Shown here: positions 9,213 through 18,602 of the stretch, one piece after another | Position numbering within the stretch: position 1 is the stretch's first letter | How the letters are laid out: the number at the start of each line of letters is the position of its first letter | NCBI RefSeq assembly: GCF_000720765.1 | Contig: NZ_JODC01000013.1 | Coordinates: 344,586-408,585, forward strand | DNA from: Streptomyces sp. NRRL S-646 | GTDB lineage: Bacteria; Actinomycetota; Actinomycetes; Streptomycetales; Streptomycetaceae | DNA: 64,000 nucleotides | Direction: 5' to 3' | The notes under the pieces: generated by a model | Databases searched by the model: none | Seen by the model: only the letters and a program-made list of their open reading frames with translations | Told to the model about the DNA's origin: nothing | Position numbers and translations under genes: made by a program

Positions 9213-10589
9213 ATGCCACGTGGACGTCACCGCCATTCCCCGCCCTTGCACAGACTGCTGCCACCGTCGGCGATCGCAGGCGTCTCTTTCGTCTGTGCCT
9301 TCGGTCCGTGGGTGTTCTCACAACAGGCCGTGCTCCGTGTGATAGCCGCGGCCGCCGCGGCGACGGCGGTCGTCGGTGCGGCCGTCATGCGCCGTTGGGA
9401 CACCCAGGCCGGCAAGCAGGTCGCCGATCTCACGCGCGCGCGTGCGAGCGACGAGTGGCGGCACGAGGAGCGGGTCGCCGAGCTGGAGACCGACCTCGAG
9501 GAGTCGCGCGAGCTGCGCGCCAAGCTGGAGCAGCGGCTGCGCGCGAAGCGCGCCGAACTGGCGGGACTGCGCAACGAACACGCGGCGCTGCTGCGGCGGT
9601 ACGCCACCGCCGAGACCGAGCGTGCGAGCGCCCTGGAGGGCCGCCGCCTGCTCGAGATAGAGGCCGGGGCACCGGCCCGTGCGCTGCCGCCCGTGCCGGT
9701 GGCCGACGCGGCGGCTGCGGAGACGGATCCCCTGGTGGAGGAGACCGAGGCTGTGGCTGCCTCGGCGGACCTCTCCGAGGGCATCGCCGACGAGCCGGCG
9801 GCGCCGGCGATCTTCTCCCCGGAGGGCTCCAAGCTGTTCCTGCGGGCGAAGGTGGCACTGACGAAGTTCGACGAGGACGGTGACGGTTCTCCGAAGGACG
9901 ACGGCGGCCCGGACGGTGAAGCGGACTCGCAGGACGCCGCTGGCGCCGAGGCCGAGGACGACACCGACCCCGAGGACGACGATTTCCCCAAGGGCGGCGG
10001 CTCCCCCAAGGGTGACGAGCCTTCAAAGGACGTCCTGCCGAAGGGCGAGCCAGTGACGGTGAAGGCCGGTTCGGACCCGGCGGCAGCTCAGTCGACCGAG
10101 CCCGCCGCCGCCGAGCCCGCCGCCACCGCGACCGAGGTCGCCACCGGTGAGGCCGAGGCCGCGGCCCAGGAGGATGAGTCGCAGGGGCAGCCCCAGGCGG
10201 TCGACGGGCATGAGCGCGCGGCCGCCACCACTTTGGCCAGGCACGTCCCGGGCGCCCAGCCCGTGCAGCAGCCCGCCGGTCACTTCGTCGCACCGACCGC
10301 GGTGGCCGTCGTACCGGCCGCGCCCGTGCGGCGTCCGACGGTCGAGGGCGGATTCGACTTCTTCGGTACGAAGGCGGAGGGGGCGCAGGACGCCCTGCAG
10401 GCCGTGCAGAACGAGGACCTCGCCGATGTGGTCGGCCAGGAGGCGCTCGCCGTCCACAAGGCCGAGGCGGAGGCGGGGTTCAAGCCTGCCGACGAGGCGG
10501 CCTCCGGTGTCGGCCAGGTCATCGACCTGACGGCGCACGACGAGACCGAGCAGATCGACGTGCAGGGGCTGCGGAGCGCGGTTTCCTGA
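9213..10589 (+). CDS. Membrane-anchored coiled-coil protein, function unknown
   Basis: 458 residues. One or two N-terminal hydrophobic stretches (about 20-58) are followed by a charged coiled coil (about 75-150, with repeated heptads rich in Glu, Arg and Leu). The long, acidic, Ala/Glu/Asp/Pro-rich region after it looks disordered. No enzyme motif is visible. The start ATG at 9213 has only a weak ribosome site. It could be a cell-division or envelope scaffold, but nothing in the sequence proves this. Confidence 0.75.
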   Translation: MPRGRHRHSPPLHRLLPPSAIAGVSFVCAFGPWVFSQQAVLRVIAAAAAATAVVGAAVMRRWDTQAGKQVADLTRARASDEWRHEERVAELETDLEESRELRAKLEQRLRAKRAELAGLRNEHAALLRRYATAETERASALEGRRLLEIEAGAPARALPPVPVADAAAAETDPLVEETEAVAASADLSEGIADEPAAPAIFSPEGSKLFLRAKVALTKFDEDGDGSPKDDGGPDGEADSQDAAGAEAEDDTDPEDDDFPKGGGSPKGDEPSKDVLPKGEPVTVKAGSDPAAAQSTEPAAAEPAATATEVATGEAEAAAQEDESQGQPQAVDGHERAAATTLARHVPGAQPVQQPAGHFVAPTAVAVVPAAPVRRPTVEGGFDFFGTKAEGAQDALQAVQNEDLADVVGQEALAVHKAEAEAGFKPADEAASGVGQVIDLTAHDETEQIDVQGLRSAVS

Positions 10590-10608
10590 GACCTTCGGTC
10601 TCCTGACG

Positions 10609-10637
10609 GCCCCGGGCGGTTTCGGACGGCCCGGGGC
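10609..10637. terminator. Bidirectional hairpin between convergent genes
   Basis: Perfect GCCCCGGGC/GCCCGGGGC repeat (10609-10617 with 10629-10637). A smaller GAGACC-TTC-GGTCTC hairpin overlaps the upstream stop codon at 10588-10602. Together they separate the coiled-coil gene from the leftward PH-domain genes. Confidence 0.7.
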
Positions 10638-10717
10638 TCTCGCTTGCCCGGGATCCTCGCTTCCCGGGCTTCCGGATTCCCGGGCGCCGGCTTTCGCGGC
10701 GCCGCCGGGTCATCGCC

Positions 10718-12055
10718 CTACGGCGCCATCCACCGGTCCGGCAGCGCGTCCCGCCGTCCCGTCCGTGACCGCTCGGCCTGCCCCCGCAGCAGCTCCGCCG
10801 CCTCCTGGGCGTCCCTCAGCCGGGCCGTCACGGTCTTGTCGGCTCCCGTGTCCACATGTACGTCGGCGAGCCGCCACAGCCGCTTCCAGGGCCCCTGGAC
10901 CAGCCGCACGCTCTGCACCTTCGCGTGCGGTACGAGCGCCAGGCTCCGACGCAGCAGGCCGTGCCGGGCCGCGAACACCGTGTCGGTGACGGCGATTTGC
11001 CGGCCCCGCCACCACATCGGCACACACCGCCCGGCCCGCCGAGGCGGCCGGGACAGCTCCTCGGCCGACGGCACGGTCACCCCGGGCAGCACGCGCGCGA
11101 CGACCGACTCGGCGACCGCCCGCGGAGCGACCGGCACCAGCACGGAGTTGGACGAACCGGCCACATCCAGCTCCACCCGCACCCAGCCGAGCCGCCGCCA
11201 CAGCAGCGGCTCCACGATCCGCACGGTCTGCACCCGGCCGGGTGGCACCGTCTCGTGCGTGCGGTCGAGGAGGCCGTGGTCGATGCGCAGCCCGTCCGGT
11301 GACTCGCCCACCGTCCAGTCGTACTCGCCGACGAACCGCCCCGCGCTGCTCGCGCCCGCCGCGCCCAGCAGCGGCACGCCGGTCGCGAGGACCGTCCACA
11401 CGCTGTGGGTGGCCAGCCAGAGCACCGGCGGGACGACGAGCGCGGCCGCCAGGGAGCACCAGGTGGCGCCCGTCAGCAGGACGGAGATCGCGAGGTCGCG
11501 CGGCGGCGTGCGCAGCAGCTCGCGCACCGGCGCCTCGCCGACTTCGTGCGCCGTCTCGGGCGCGAACCCGGCGGCGCGTGCAAGCAGTTCGGCGCGGAGC
11601 GCACGCGCCTCGCGCTCCCCCAGGAAGGAGAGCTCGTCCTTCTTGTCCGTGCCGACGACGTCGAGTTTGAGCTTGGCGACGCCCGCCACGCGCGCGAGGA
11701 GCGGCTGGGTGATGTCGACGGCCTGGATGCGTTCCAGCCGGATGTGCGCGGTGCGCCGGAACAGCAGACCGGTCCGTATCCGCAGCTCGGTCTCGGTCAC
11801 CGCGAAGTGCGTGAACCACCAGGTCAAAAAGCCGTACAGGGAGGCGGCCGGGACCAGGACGGCGAGCGCTGCCAGGAGGGTGGTGGTCGTCAGCCTGGTC
11901 AGCTGCTGCTGCGCCTGGTCGGGATCGTGCATGGCCCACCCGATGACCACGGCCACCGGCGCCCAGGCCCGCCTCAGGGGCGTCACGGGGTGCAGCCGCC
12001 GCTCGGTGACGGGTTCCTTCGCGGCTACGGCGTCGTCGACGCCCGGCGCGGTCAC
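10718..12055 (-). CDS. Bacterial PH-domain (YdbT/DUF304-type) membrane protein
   Basis: 445 residues, with pairs of hydrophobic segments (about 55-80, 195-250) separating repeated bPH2 domains. Each domain has the pattern of a strand with [16 protein letters not shown], then [11 protein letters not shown], and a final hydrophobic strand. It corresponds to YdbT of Bacillus, a membrane protein linked to resistance to antimicrobial compounds. Its GTG start overlaps the stop of the upstream PH gene (GTGA), so the two are made together. Confidence 0.87.
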   Translation of the reverse strand: MTAPGVDDAVAAKEPVTERRLHPVTPLRRAWAPVAVVIGWAMHDPDQAQQQLTRLTTTTLLAALAVLVPAASLYGFLTWWFTHFAVTETELRIRTGLLFRRTAHIRLERIQAVDITQPLLARVAGVAKLKLDVVGTDKKDELSFLGEREARALRAELLARAAGFAPETAHEVGEAPVRELLRTPPRDLAISVLLTGATWCSLAAALVVPPVLWLATHSVWTVLATGVPLLGAAGASSAGRFVGEYDWTVGESPDGLRIDHGLLDRTHETVPPGRVQTVRIVEPLLWRRLGWVRVELDVAGSSNSVLVPVAPRAVAESVVARVLPGVTVPSAEELSRPPRRAGRCVPMWWRGRQIAVTDTVFAARHGLLRRSLALVPHAKVQSVRLVQGPWKRLWRLADVHVDTGADKTVTARLRDAQEAAELLRGQAERSRTGRRDALPDRWMAP

Positions 12056-12564
12056 AGACCCGCCGATCGGGCCTCGCCGAGCTCGGTGAGCCGGTCGCGC
12101 AGCCGCTCCGCCTCGGCCGGGTCCAGGCCCGGGATGGTCGCGTCGGTCGCCGCGGCCGCCGTGTGCAGCTGCACGCTGGCGAGCCCGAAGTGCCGCTCGA
12201 CGGGCCCCGAGGTCACCTCGACCAGCTGCATCCGCCCGTACGGCACGACGGTCTCCTCACGCCACAGCACACCCCGGCTGATCAGCAGGTCGTCGGCCCG
12301 CTCGGCGTACCGCCAGGAGCGCCAGTTGCGGCCGAGCAGCACCCAGCCCCAGGCCGCCAGTGCGAGCGGCAGCAGTGCGAAGGCCGCCCAGACGGGCCCG
12401 GCGAACAGCCCGAGCAGCAGACCCAGGGCGAGGGCCAGCAGCCCCAGCCACACCACCAGCAGCAGCCGGCGCATCCGCAGCAGACCGGGCGGCAGCCCGA
12501 TCCACACCGGTTCCGCCGACTCGTCCCCCGTCGTCCCCGTGCTCTGCGGGCTCCCCGTCTCCAT
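12052..12564 (-). CDS. Bacterial PH-domain (YdbS-type) membrane protein
   Basis: 170 residues. Two adjacent membrane segments (about 30-70) are followed by one bPH2 domain with [18 protein letters not shown] and [15 protein letters not shown]. It is the usual short partner of the YdbT-type protein encoded immediately downstream. The ATG at 12564 starts 31 bases from the divergent nuoD2 start, so the two promoters must overlap. Confidence 0.87.
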   Translation of the reverse strand: METGSPQSTGTTGDESAEPVWIGLPPGLLRMRRLLLVVWLGLLALALGLLLGLFAGPVWAAFALLPLALAAWGWVLLGRNWRSWRYAERADDLLISRGVLWREETVVPYGRMQLVEVTSGPVERHFGLASVQLHTAAAATDATIPGLDPAEAERLRDRLTELGEARSAGL

Positions 12565-12595
12565 AGGGCCAGCGTACGTAGGAGAGACTGGGTCC

Positions 12596-13747
12596 ATGAC
12601 TCCTACGACGGAGACCATGGTCGGTATCGGCGGCGCCGCGGAGAGCACCGACATGGTGCTCAACATCGGACCGCAGCACCCGTCCACGCACGGCGTGCTG
12701 CGGCTGCGTCTGGTGCTGGACGGCGAGCGCATCGTGCACGCGGAGCCGGTCATCGGGTACATGCACCGCGGCGCGGAGAAGCTCTTCGAGGCGCGCGACT
12801 ACCGCCAGATCATCATGCTCGCCAACCGCCACGACTGGCTGTCGGCCTTCTCGAACGAGCTCGGTGTGGTCCTCGCGGTGGAGCGGATGCTCGGCATGGA
12901 GGTGCCGACGCGCGCGGTGTGGACGCGCACGCTGCTCGCCGAGCTCAACAGGGTGCTCAACCATCTGATGTTCCTGGGCTCGTACCCGCTGGAACTCGGC
13001 GGCATCACCCCGGTCTTCTACGCCTTCCGGGAGCGCGAGGTCCTCCAGAACGTCATGGAGGAGGTCTCCGGCGGCCGCATGCACTACATGTTCAACCGCG
13101 TCGGCGGCCTCAAGGAGGACCTGCCGGCGGGCTGGGCGGCACGCGCGCGTGCCGCCGTCGCCTCCGTGCGCTCGCGCATGGACGTGTACGAAGACCTGGT
13201 GCTCGGCAACGAGATCTTCCGGGGGCGCACGCGCGGCGTGGGCGCGCTGGCGCCCGAGACCGTGCACGCCTACGGCGTGAGCGGGCCGATCGCGCGCGCC
13301 TCGGGCGTCGATTTCGACCTGCGCCGCGACGAGCCGTATCTCGCGTACGGCGAGCTGCAGGACACCCTGAAGGTCGTCACCCGGCAGGAGGGCGACTGTC
13401 TCGCCCGCTTCGAGGTGCTCCTGGAGCAGACCCATGTCGCCCTCGACCTCGCCGACGCCTGCCTCGACCGGCTCGCCGAGCTGCCGCCGGGGCCGATCAA
13501 CCAGCGGCTCCCCAAGGTCCTGAAGGCGCCCGAGGGGCACACGTACGCGTGGACCGAGAACCCGCTCGGGATCAACGGCTACTACCTCGTCAGCAAGGGC
13601 GAGAAGACCCCGTACCGGCTGAAGCTGCGCTCGGCCTCGTACAACAACATCCAGGCGCTCGTGGAACTCCTGCCGGGAACGCTGGTCGCGGACATGGTGG
13701 CGATCCTGGGGTCGCTGTTCTTCGTGGTCGGGGACATCGACAAGTAG
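12596..13747 (+). CDS. nuoD2: Orphan NADH-quinone oxidoreductase subunit D
   Basis: 383 residues, complex I 49-kDa (NuoD/NDUFS2) family, peripheral arm near the quinone site. Family hallmarks are [38 protein letters not shown], and a C-terminus with GDIDK. No other nuo genes are nearby, so this is a stand-alone copy; the symbol nuoD2 assumes that the main nuo operon is elsewhere. The start ATG has GGAGAG nine bases upstream. Arg58 in MHRGAEKL aligns, by my recall, with the NDUFS2 arginine that NDUFAF7 dimethylates, and the convergent next gene is of that methyltransferase family. Confidence 0.93.
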   Translation: MTPTTETMVGIGGAAESTDMVLNIGPQHPSTHGVLRLRLVLDGERIVHAEPVIGYMHRGAEKLFEARDYRQIIMLANRHDWLSAFSNELGVVLAVERMLGMEVPTRAVWTRTLLAELNRVLNHLMFLGSYPLELGGITPVFYAFREREVLQNVMEEVSGGRMHYMFNRVGGLKEDLPAGWAARARAAVASVRSRMDVYEDLVLGNEIFRGRTRGVGALAPETVHAYGVSGPIARASGVDFDLRRDEPYLAYGELQDTLKVVTRQEGDCLARFEVLLEQTHVALDLADACLDRLAELPPGPINQRLPKVLKAPEGHTYAWTENPLGINGYYLVSKGEKTPYRLKLRSASYNNIQALVELLPGTLVADMVAILGSLFFVVGDIDK

Positions 13748-13773
13748 CGGGCCGGGCAGCCGTGGCTGCGCGG

Positions 13774-14787
13774 TCAGCCGAGGAGTGCGTCCGGAATTCC
13801 CACCGGCTGCAGCAGCCAGCCGAAGTCGCCGAGGCCGCCCGGTGCGGTGAGTTCGGCGGCTTCACCGGCGCTCGCGAGGGCTCGTACGTATGCGGCGGGC
13901 TGGGTGGACGCGAGTGAAAGCGGGGGGCGTGCGCCTGCGATGCCCAGGGCGCGCAAGGCATCGCGCTGCGGCAGGAGGCGCGGGCTGGAGAATGCCCGCG
14001 CCGTGCCGTGCGCCGCGCACGCGTCCAGGGCGACATGTGCCGTGATGTCGCACGACCCGTCCGGCACGGGCGCCGTCTCGCGCCCGGCGCGGAAGCCGGT
14101 GAGGGTGCCGAACGGGGGGCGCGCATCCAGGGTGTGCGCGTAGTCGACGGCGACCGCGAGCCCCCGGTCGAGTGAGGAGACCGCGGCCGCCCAGGCCTCG
14201 TCCCGGGGGAGCCCGATCTCGGCCCGCAGCCCCTCCTCGGCCGGCAGCGGCCACCACCGGGCGAGCCACTCCGCTTCCGCACCGCCGACCGGTTCCCCGA
14301 GCCGTTCGGTCCCGTCCTGCCGGACGAGCACCCGCCGCGGTACGCCCGCCGAGTCCACCTCGGCGACGTCCAGCGGCACGTTGTCCAGCCACTCGTTGGC
14401 GAACAGCAGCCCGGTGACCTGCTGTGGCGGCTCGGTGAGCCACTCGATCCGGTCGTCGAGGCCCGCCGGGCGATCGGCGATCTCGACGGCGTACGCACGC
14501 GTGCGTGCCGCCACCTCGGCGGGCAGTGCGGTCAGCACGCCGCCGACCAGCTCACCCCGGCCCGCCGCCATGTCGACGAAGGCCAGCGCGCCGGGCCGGT
14601 CCAGAGCCTCGTCGACCCTGCACAGCAGCCGGGCCACGGCCTCGGCGAACAGGGGGGACGCGTGCACGGACGTACGGAAGTGGCCGGCCGGACCCTCCGG
14701 CCTGCGATAGAAGCCGCCCGGCCCGTACAGCGCGGCCTCGGCCGCCGCCCGCCAGCCCTGCCACCGGCCCGATGTCACTTCCGTCAC
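13774..14787 (-). CDS. MidA/NDUFAF7-type SAM-dependent methyltransferase (DUF185)
   Basis: 337 residues. The SAM-binding region is visible: [15 protein letters not shown] (glycine loop near residue 75), followed by YAVEIADRP. The family signature [15 protein letters not shown] (near 127) and the later VAVDYAHTL also fit. Characterised members act on Arg of NDUFS2 during complex I assembly. This gene ends 26 bases from nuoD2, tail to tail. Weaker alternatives are other protein-arginine or small-molecule methyltransferases. The GTG at 14787 is one of two close candidate starts. Confidence 0.83.
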   Translation of the reverse strand: MTEVTSGRWQGWRAAAEAALYGPGGFYRRPEGPAGHFRTSVHASPLFAEAVARLLCRVDEALDRPGALAFVDMAAGRGELVGGVLTALPAEVAARTRAYAVEIADRPAGLDDRIEWLTEPPQQVTGLLFANEWLDNVPLDVAEVDSAGVPRRVLVRQDGTERLGEPVGGAEAEWLARWWPLPAEEGLRAEIGLPRDEAWAAAVSSLDRGLAVAVDYAHTLDARPPFGTLTGFRAGRETAPVPDGSCDITAHVALDACAAHGTARAFSSPRLLPQRDALRALGIAGARPPLSLASTQPAAYVRALASAGEAAELTAPGGLGDFGWLLQPVGIPDALLG

Positions 14788-14905
14788 CGGGACAGGCTAA
14801 GCGCGCAGGAGAGGGGGGCCTCCACCTTGGGGAGTATGTGCGCCGGGCGCGGATCGGTCCTCCGGTTGACCCCTGCACGCATCTGGCTTCCCTACGCTGG
14901 GTTAC

Positions 14906-16105
14906 GTGCAGCGCCTCTATGACTTCCTCCGCAGACACCCGACAGGGGTCGACACCTTCTGGGCCGTCTTCCTGTTCGGGATCTCGCTGCTGAGCGGAAC
15001 CGCCAGTTCGGCGGTCCGGGGCACCGACTCCCCGGCGCTGATCGTTCCGATCGCGTTTCTGCTGTGCCTGGTGATCGCGCTGCGCCGGCGCATGCCGGAG
15101 AAGATGCTGCTGCTGACGATCGGGCTCGGCGTGGCGCAGCTGGTGCTGAACGTCCAGACGATGGCCGCCGACTTCGCCATGCTGGTGATCGTCTACACAG
15201 TGGCCGCGACATCTCCCCGATGGGCCTCCTGGCTCGCGCTGGCCGTGGGGCTGTGTGCGGCGCCGATGGCGCAGATGCGCTGGCCGCTGGACGGGAGCGC
15301 CCTGGGCAATGCCGCGAAGGCGGTCTTCCTGACCGTGCCTTTCGCGCTCGCCTGGGTGCTCGGGGACTCCATCCGCACCCGCCGCGCCTACTTCGCGCAG
15401 CTGGAGGAGCGCGCCGCCCGGCTGGAGAAGGAGCGGGAGGCGCAGTCCAAGGTCGCGGTCGCGGCCGAACGCGCCCGGATCGCCCGCGAGTTGCACGACG
15501 TCGTCGCGCACAACGTGTCGGTGATGGTGGTGCAGGCCGACGGCGCCGCCTATGTCCTGGACGCCGCGCCCGACCAGGCCAAGAAGGCCCTGGAGACCAT
15601 CTCCTCCACCGGCCGCCAGGCCCTCGCCGAGATGCGCCGCCTGCTTGGCGTGCTGCGCACCGGCGAGCACCAGGAGGTCGGCGAGTACGTTCCGCAGCCC
15701 GACGTCGACCAGATCGACGAGCTGATCGAGCAGTGCCGCACCTCCGGCCTGCCCGTCGACTTCAAGGTCGAGGGCACCCCGCGCCCGCTGCCCAGCGGCG
15801 TCGAGCTCACCGCGTACCGCATCGTGCAGGAGGCGCTGACCAACACGCGCAAGCACGGCGGGCCGAACGCGGGCGCCAGCGTGCGGCTGGTCTACTTCGA
15901 CGACGGCCTCGGCCTGCTCGTCGAGGACGACGGCAAGGGCGCCCCGCACGAGCTGTATGAGGAGGGCGGCGCCGACGGACAGGGCCACGGCCTGATCGGC
16001 ATGCGCGAACGGGTCGGTATGGTCGGCGGCACCCTGGACGCGGGGCCGCGCCCCGGCGGCGGATTCCGGATCAGTGCGCTGCTCCCGCTGAAACCCGCAC
16101 ACTGA
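14906..16105 (+). CDS. Sensor histidine kinase, NarL-partner (HisKA_3) type
   Basis: 399 residues. About four or five N-terminal membrane segments (20-155) are followed by a short coiled coil (165-190), the HisKA_3 dimerisation helix with the phospho-acceptor ARELHDVVAHNVSVM (His197), and a HATPase domain with N box EALTNTRKHG and DGKG and GLIGMRERV glycine motifs. This is the DesK-like architecture in which the membrane part itself may sense the bilayer. The cognate regulator starts 98 bases downstream. The start is GTG at 14906. Confidence 0.93.
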   Translation: MQRLYDFLRRHPTGVDTFWAVFLFGISLLSGTASSAVRGTDSPALIVPIAFLLCLVIALRRRMPEKMLLLTIGLGVAQLVLNVQTMAADFAMLVIVYTVAATSPRWASWLALAVGLCAAPMAQMRWPLDGSALGNAAKAVFLTVPFALAWVLGDSIRTRRAYFAQLEERAARLEKEREAQSKVAVAAERARIARELHDVVAHNVSVMVVQADGAAYVLDAAPDQAKKALETISSTGRQALAEMRRLLGVLRTGEHQEVGEYVPQPDVDQIDELIEQCRTSGLPVDFKVEGTPRPLPSGVELTAYRIVQEALTNTRKHGGPNAGASVRLVYFDDGLGLLVEDDGKGAPHELYEEGGADGQGHGLIGMRERVGMVGGTLDAGPRPGGGFRISALLPLKPAH

Positions 16106-16202
16106 CGCCTACGTACGTCCCGCGTTGACACCTGTCACGATCCGCAGACAGCAACCCCGCAAACGGAAACCGCCGCAACGGAAGAGAACGGAAGAGGTCC
16201 CG

Positions 16203-16874
16203 ATGACGATCCGCGTGATGCTCGTCGACGACCAGGTGCTGCTGCGCACCGGGTTCCGGATGGTGCTCGCCGCCCAGCCGGACATGGAGGTCGTCGCGGA
16301 GGCGGGGGACGGCGTCGAGGCCCTCCAGGTGCTGCGCTCGACCGCCGTCGACGTGGTGCTCATGGACGTCCGCATGCCGAAGCTGGACGGCGTGGAGACC
16401 ACCCGCCGCATCTGCTCGGAGCCCGAGCCGCCGAAGGTGCTGATCCTGACCACCTTCGACCTCGACGAGTACGCCTTCTCGGGGCTGAAGGCGGGCGCCT
16501 CCGGCTTCATGCTCAAGGACGTGCCGCCGGGCGAACTCCTGACCGCCATCCGCTCCGTGCACAGCGGCGACGCGGTGGTTGCCCCGTCGACCACGCGCCG
16601 TCTGCTCGACCGGTTCGCGCCGATGCTGCCGAGCGTCGGGAAGGAGCCCCGGCACAAGGAGCTGGAGCGGCTCACCGAACGCGAGCGCGAGGTCATGATC
16701 CTGGTCGCGCAGGGCCTGTCCAACGGCGAGATCGCGGCCCGGCTGGTGCTGTCCGAGGCGACCGTGAAGACCCATGTGGGCCGCATCCTGACCAAGTTGG
16801 GGCTCCGGGACCGGGTGCAGGTGGTGGTCCTGGCGTACGAGACGGGTCTGGTGCGCGCGGGCGGGCACGGCTGA
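16203..16874 (+). CDS. NarL/LuxR-family response regulator
   Basis: 223 residues. The receiver domain has acidic residues at 9-10, phospho-acceptor Asp55 in VVLMDVRMPKLDG and Lys in MLKDVPPGE. The C-terminal LuxR helix-turn-helix reads LTEREREVMILVAQGLSNGEI through VKTHVGRIL (split here). GGAAGAGG precedes the ATG. It is the partner of the upstream kinase; the target genes are not evident, although the neighbouring ArsR gene is separated from it only by a MITE-like element. Confidence 0.94.
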   Translation: MTIRVMLVDDQVLLRTGFRMVLAAQPDMEVVAEAGDGVEALQVLRSTAVDVVLMDVRMPKLDGVETTRRICSEPEPPKVLILTTFDLDEYAFSGLKAGASGFMLKDVPPGELLTAIRSVHSGDAVVAPSTTRRLLDRFAPMLPSVGKEPRHKELERLTEREREVMILVAQGLSNGEIAARLVLSEATVKTHVGRILTKLGLRDRVQVVVLAYETGLVRAGGHG

Positions 16875-16891
16875 CGGCCCGTACGGGCCCC

Positions 16892-17104
16892 AGGGCCTCT
16901 CGTTTGGATCAGCTCGGCGTCGCGGGGTCTGGCACGGACTCCCCCACTGCCTTAAGGGCGTGGGGGGACGCCCAGCGGCGTTGTCGTCGGTTGCCGACTC
17001 CCCCACTCTCGGCTTCGCTCGAGCGGGGGGACCCCCATGACCCCGCTCGGGGCGGCTTCAAGGCACCGTTCCCTACAGCCGACCTGATCCAAACGACAGG
17101 CCCT
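16892..17104. mobile_element. 213-bp MITE-like element with 27-bp terminal inverted repeats
   Basis: The ends 16892-16918 and 17078-17104 are inverted repeats matching at 25 of 27 positions (beginning AGGGCCT, then TCGTTTGGATCAG). The interior is non-coding and carries two copies of GACTCCCCCACT (16937-16948, 16996-17007), each followed by a G-rich partner that can form a hairpin. No transposase is present, so it would need an element acting in trans. No convincing target duplication is visible. It sits between two convergent genes and its right end completes the stop codon of the regulator beside it. Confidence 0.75.
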
Positions 17105-18206
17105 AGCGGAGTATCCCTTCCAGGAAGTCGCTGCCGAGCCGGGCCACCACCGCTATGTCCAGCTGGTGCTGGACGTACCGGCCGCGGCGGCGCGTGGTGA
17201 CCAGGCCCGCCTTCTTCAGGACGCTCAGGTGCCGGGATATCTCCGGGGCCGTCATGCCCTGCGTCTGCGCCAGCTCGCTCGTGGTGTAGGCGCTGCGGGC
17301 CAGATAGCGGCAGATGCGCATCCGGACGGGGTGGGACAGGGCCGTCATGCGCAGGGCCAGCTGCTCGACGGAGGGCGGAGCGGCGAGTTCGGGGGAGCCG
17401 ACCGGGTAGTGCAGCACCGGCTGCCAGCCGTGCCGGTACAGGACGGACAGGTGGGGCCAGCCGAAGCTGGTCGGTACGAGGAGGAGGCCGCCGTCCAGCG
17501 TGGCCGTACGGCCGACGCTCAGTTTGTCGACCGTGATCCGTTCGGCCGCCACGTCCAGCGTGATCACCGGGGACACCGCGGCCAGCGCTTCCGCCAGGCC
17601 CTTGCGGCGCAGGAGGTCGGTCTTGTGGCGGGCGTCCGCCGTGAGCTGGTGGCGCAGCCGGGACCAGGCCTCCGCGAAGAACGCCTCGTCGCAGTCCTGG
17701 AGGAACTGGCGCAGCCAGCCCCGGATCCTGGGCGGATCGGTCAGCAGCAGCTCGCTGAACCGCACCTGCCCCGGCCCCCGCGCGGCGGCCAGCTCCAGGG
17801 CGCGTCGGCGCAGCCCGGCGTCGACGAGGGGGCTCGGCCCGTCGCCGTAGGGCATCGCGCAGCTGAACTCCAGGGCCGCGTCCACGAACTGCTCGTCCGT
17901 CAGCTTGTCCAGCAGGTCCAGCTCCTCGGCGAGCGTGGCCCCGGGGAGTGCGGCGCCGCCCGGGATGCCCGCGTACGGCAGGAACAGGTCCGAGAACGTC
18001 GTCCGCCACAGGAAGTCGGCCTCGCACATCCGGTCGGCGAGGTGGGAGTCGAGCCGGGCCGTCACCCCCGTCACCCAGCCCTGCAGGCCGGGATGGTGCC
18101 CCGGCTCGGACAGCGCGTGCAGCGCCATGCCGAGCTCGGCCAGGGGTGAGGGGACGACGGCGACCCTCTCCGGCCGCAGCCCCGTGATGTCGATGTGCAC
18201 GCTCAT
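17103..18206 (-). CDS. DUF5937-type regulator with C-terminal ArsR winged helix
   Basis: 367 residues. A long N-terminal region of unknown function (residues 1-260, with ERVAVVPSPLAELGMALHAL) is followed by an ArsR-type helix-turn-helix (ALSHPVRMRICRYLA, then MTAPEISRHLSVLKKAG and RRRGRYVQHQL). The TAG stop spans the junction with the MITE-like element: T is flanking sequence and AG belongs to the element. The native C-terminus may therefore have been slightly different. A perfect palindrome 39 bases upstream of the start is a likely autoregulatory site. ATG 18221 is an alternative start. Confidence 0.85.
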   Translation of the reverse strand: MSVHIDITGLRPERVAVVPSPLAELGMALHALSEPGHHPGLQGWVTGVTARLDSHLADRMCEADFLWRTTFSDLFLPYAGIPGGAALPGATLAEELDLLDKLTDEQFVDAALEFSCAMPYGDGPSPLVDAGLRRRALELAAARGPGQVRFSELLLTDPPRIRGWLRQFLQDCDEAFFAEAWSRLRHQLTADARHKTDLLRRKGLAEALAAVSPVITLDVAAERITVDKLSVGRTATLDGGLLLVPTSFGWPHLSVLYRHGWQPVLHYPVGSPELAAPPSVEQLALRMTALSHPVRMRICRYLARSAYTTSELAQTQGMTAPEISRHLSVLKKAGLVTTRRRGRYVQHQLDIAVVARLGSDFLEGILR

Positions 18207-18244
18207 GACCTCATGGTGCACCCCGCCACTGACAACGCCGGCGC

Positions 18245-18267
18245 CGATTGACGGCGGCCGTCAATCG
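18245..18267. promoter_or_regulatory. Perfect palindrome in the divergent promoter of the ArsR-type gene
   Basis: CGATTGACGG and its exact complement flank a CGG centre, a 23-bp operator-like site between the regulator (start 18206) and the rightward small gene (start 18365). The size and symmetry suit a dimeric winged-helix protein. Confidence 0.6.
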
Positions 18268-18364
18268 ACGCGACTTCACGGCCGATGCGGCGCAGCCTGG
18301 GAGCACCGGGGCAGCCGCGGAGCCCACGAATTCCCGTCTCCACGTCCCGCGAAGGCGAACAGAC

Positions 18365-18580
18365 ATGAGCATCACGCAGCAGTACCTCCTCGACACCTAC
18401 CGGGCCCGGAAGCTGGGCGAGCCGGACCCGCCCGCGCCCGGGGCCGAGGACTGGCAGGTCGTCCGTGAGGTGCGCGACCACCGGCAGTTCCGTGCGGTCG
18501 TCGCCGGGCGTCCGGCCCACGGGCGGATACGGCAGGCCCTGGGCCGGTGGCTGCATCTGCGACGGCGCTCTACTTGCTGA
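18365..18580 (+). CDS. Small conserved-looking protein, function unknown
   Basis: 71 residues. The N-terminal half is acidic (YRARKLGEPDPPAPGAEDW); the C-terminal half is very basic (GRIRQALGRWLHLRRR). No signal peptide, membrane segment or known motif is visible. GAAGGCG lies upstream of the ATG. It is divergent from the ArsR-type regulator and shares the palindrome region with it, so it may be that regulator's target. Confidence 0.55.
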   Translation: MSITQQYLLDTYRARKLGEPDPPAPGAEDWQVVREVRDHRQFRAVVAGRPAHGRIRQALGRWLHLRRRSTC

Positions 18581-18602
18581 AGTCCCCCGCCGTAAGGCCC
18601 GC

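Noticed and set aside
16892..17104. Complete insertion sequence
   Set aside because: Too short and without any transposase reading frame. Listed as a MITE-like element.
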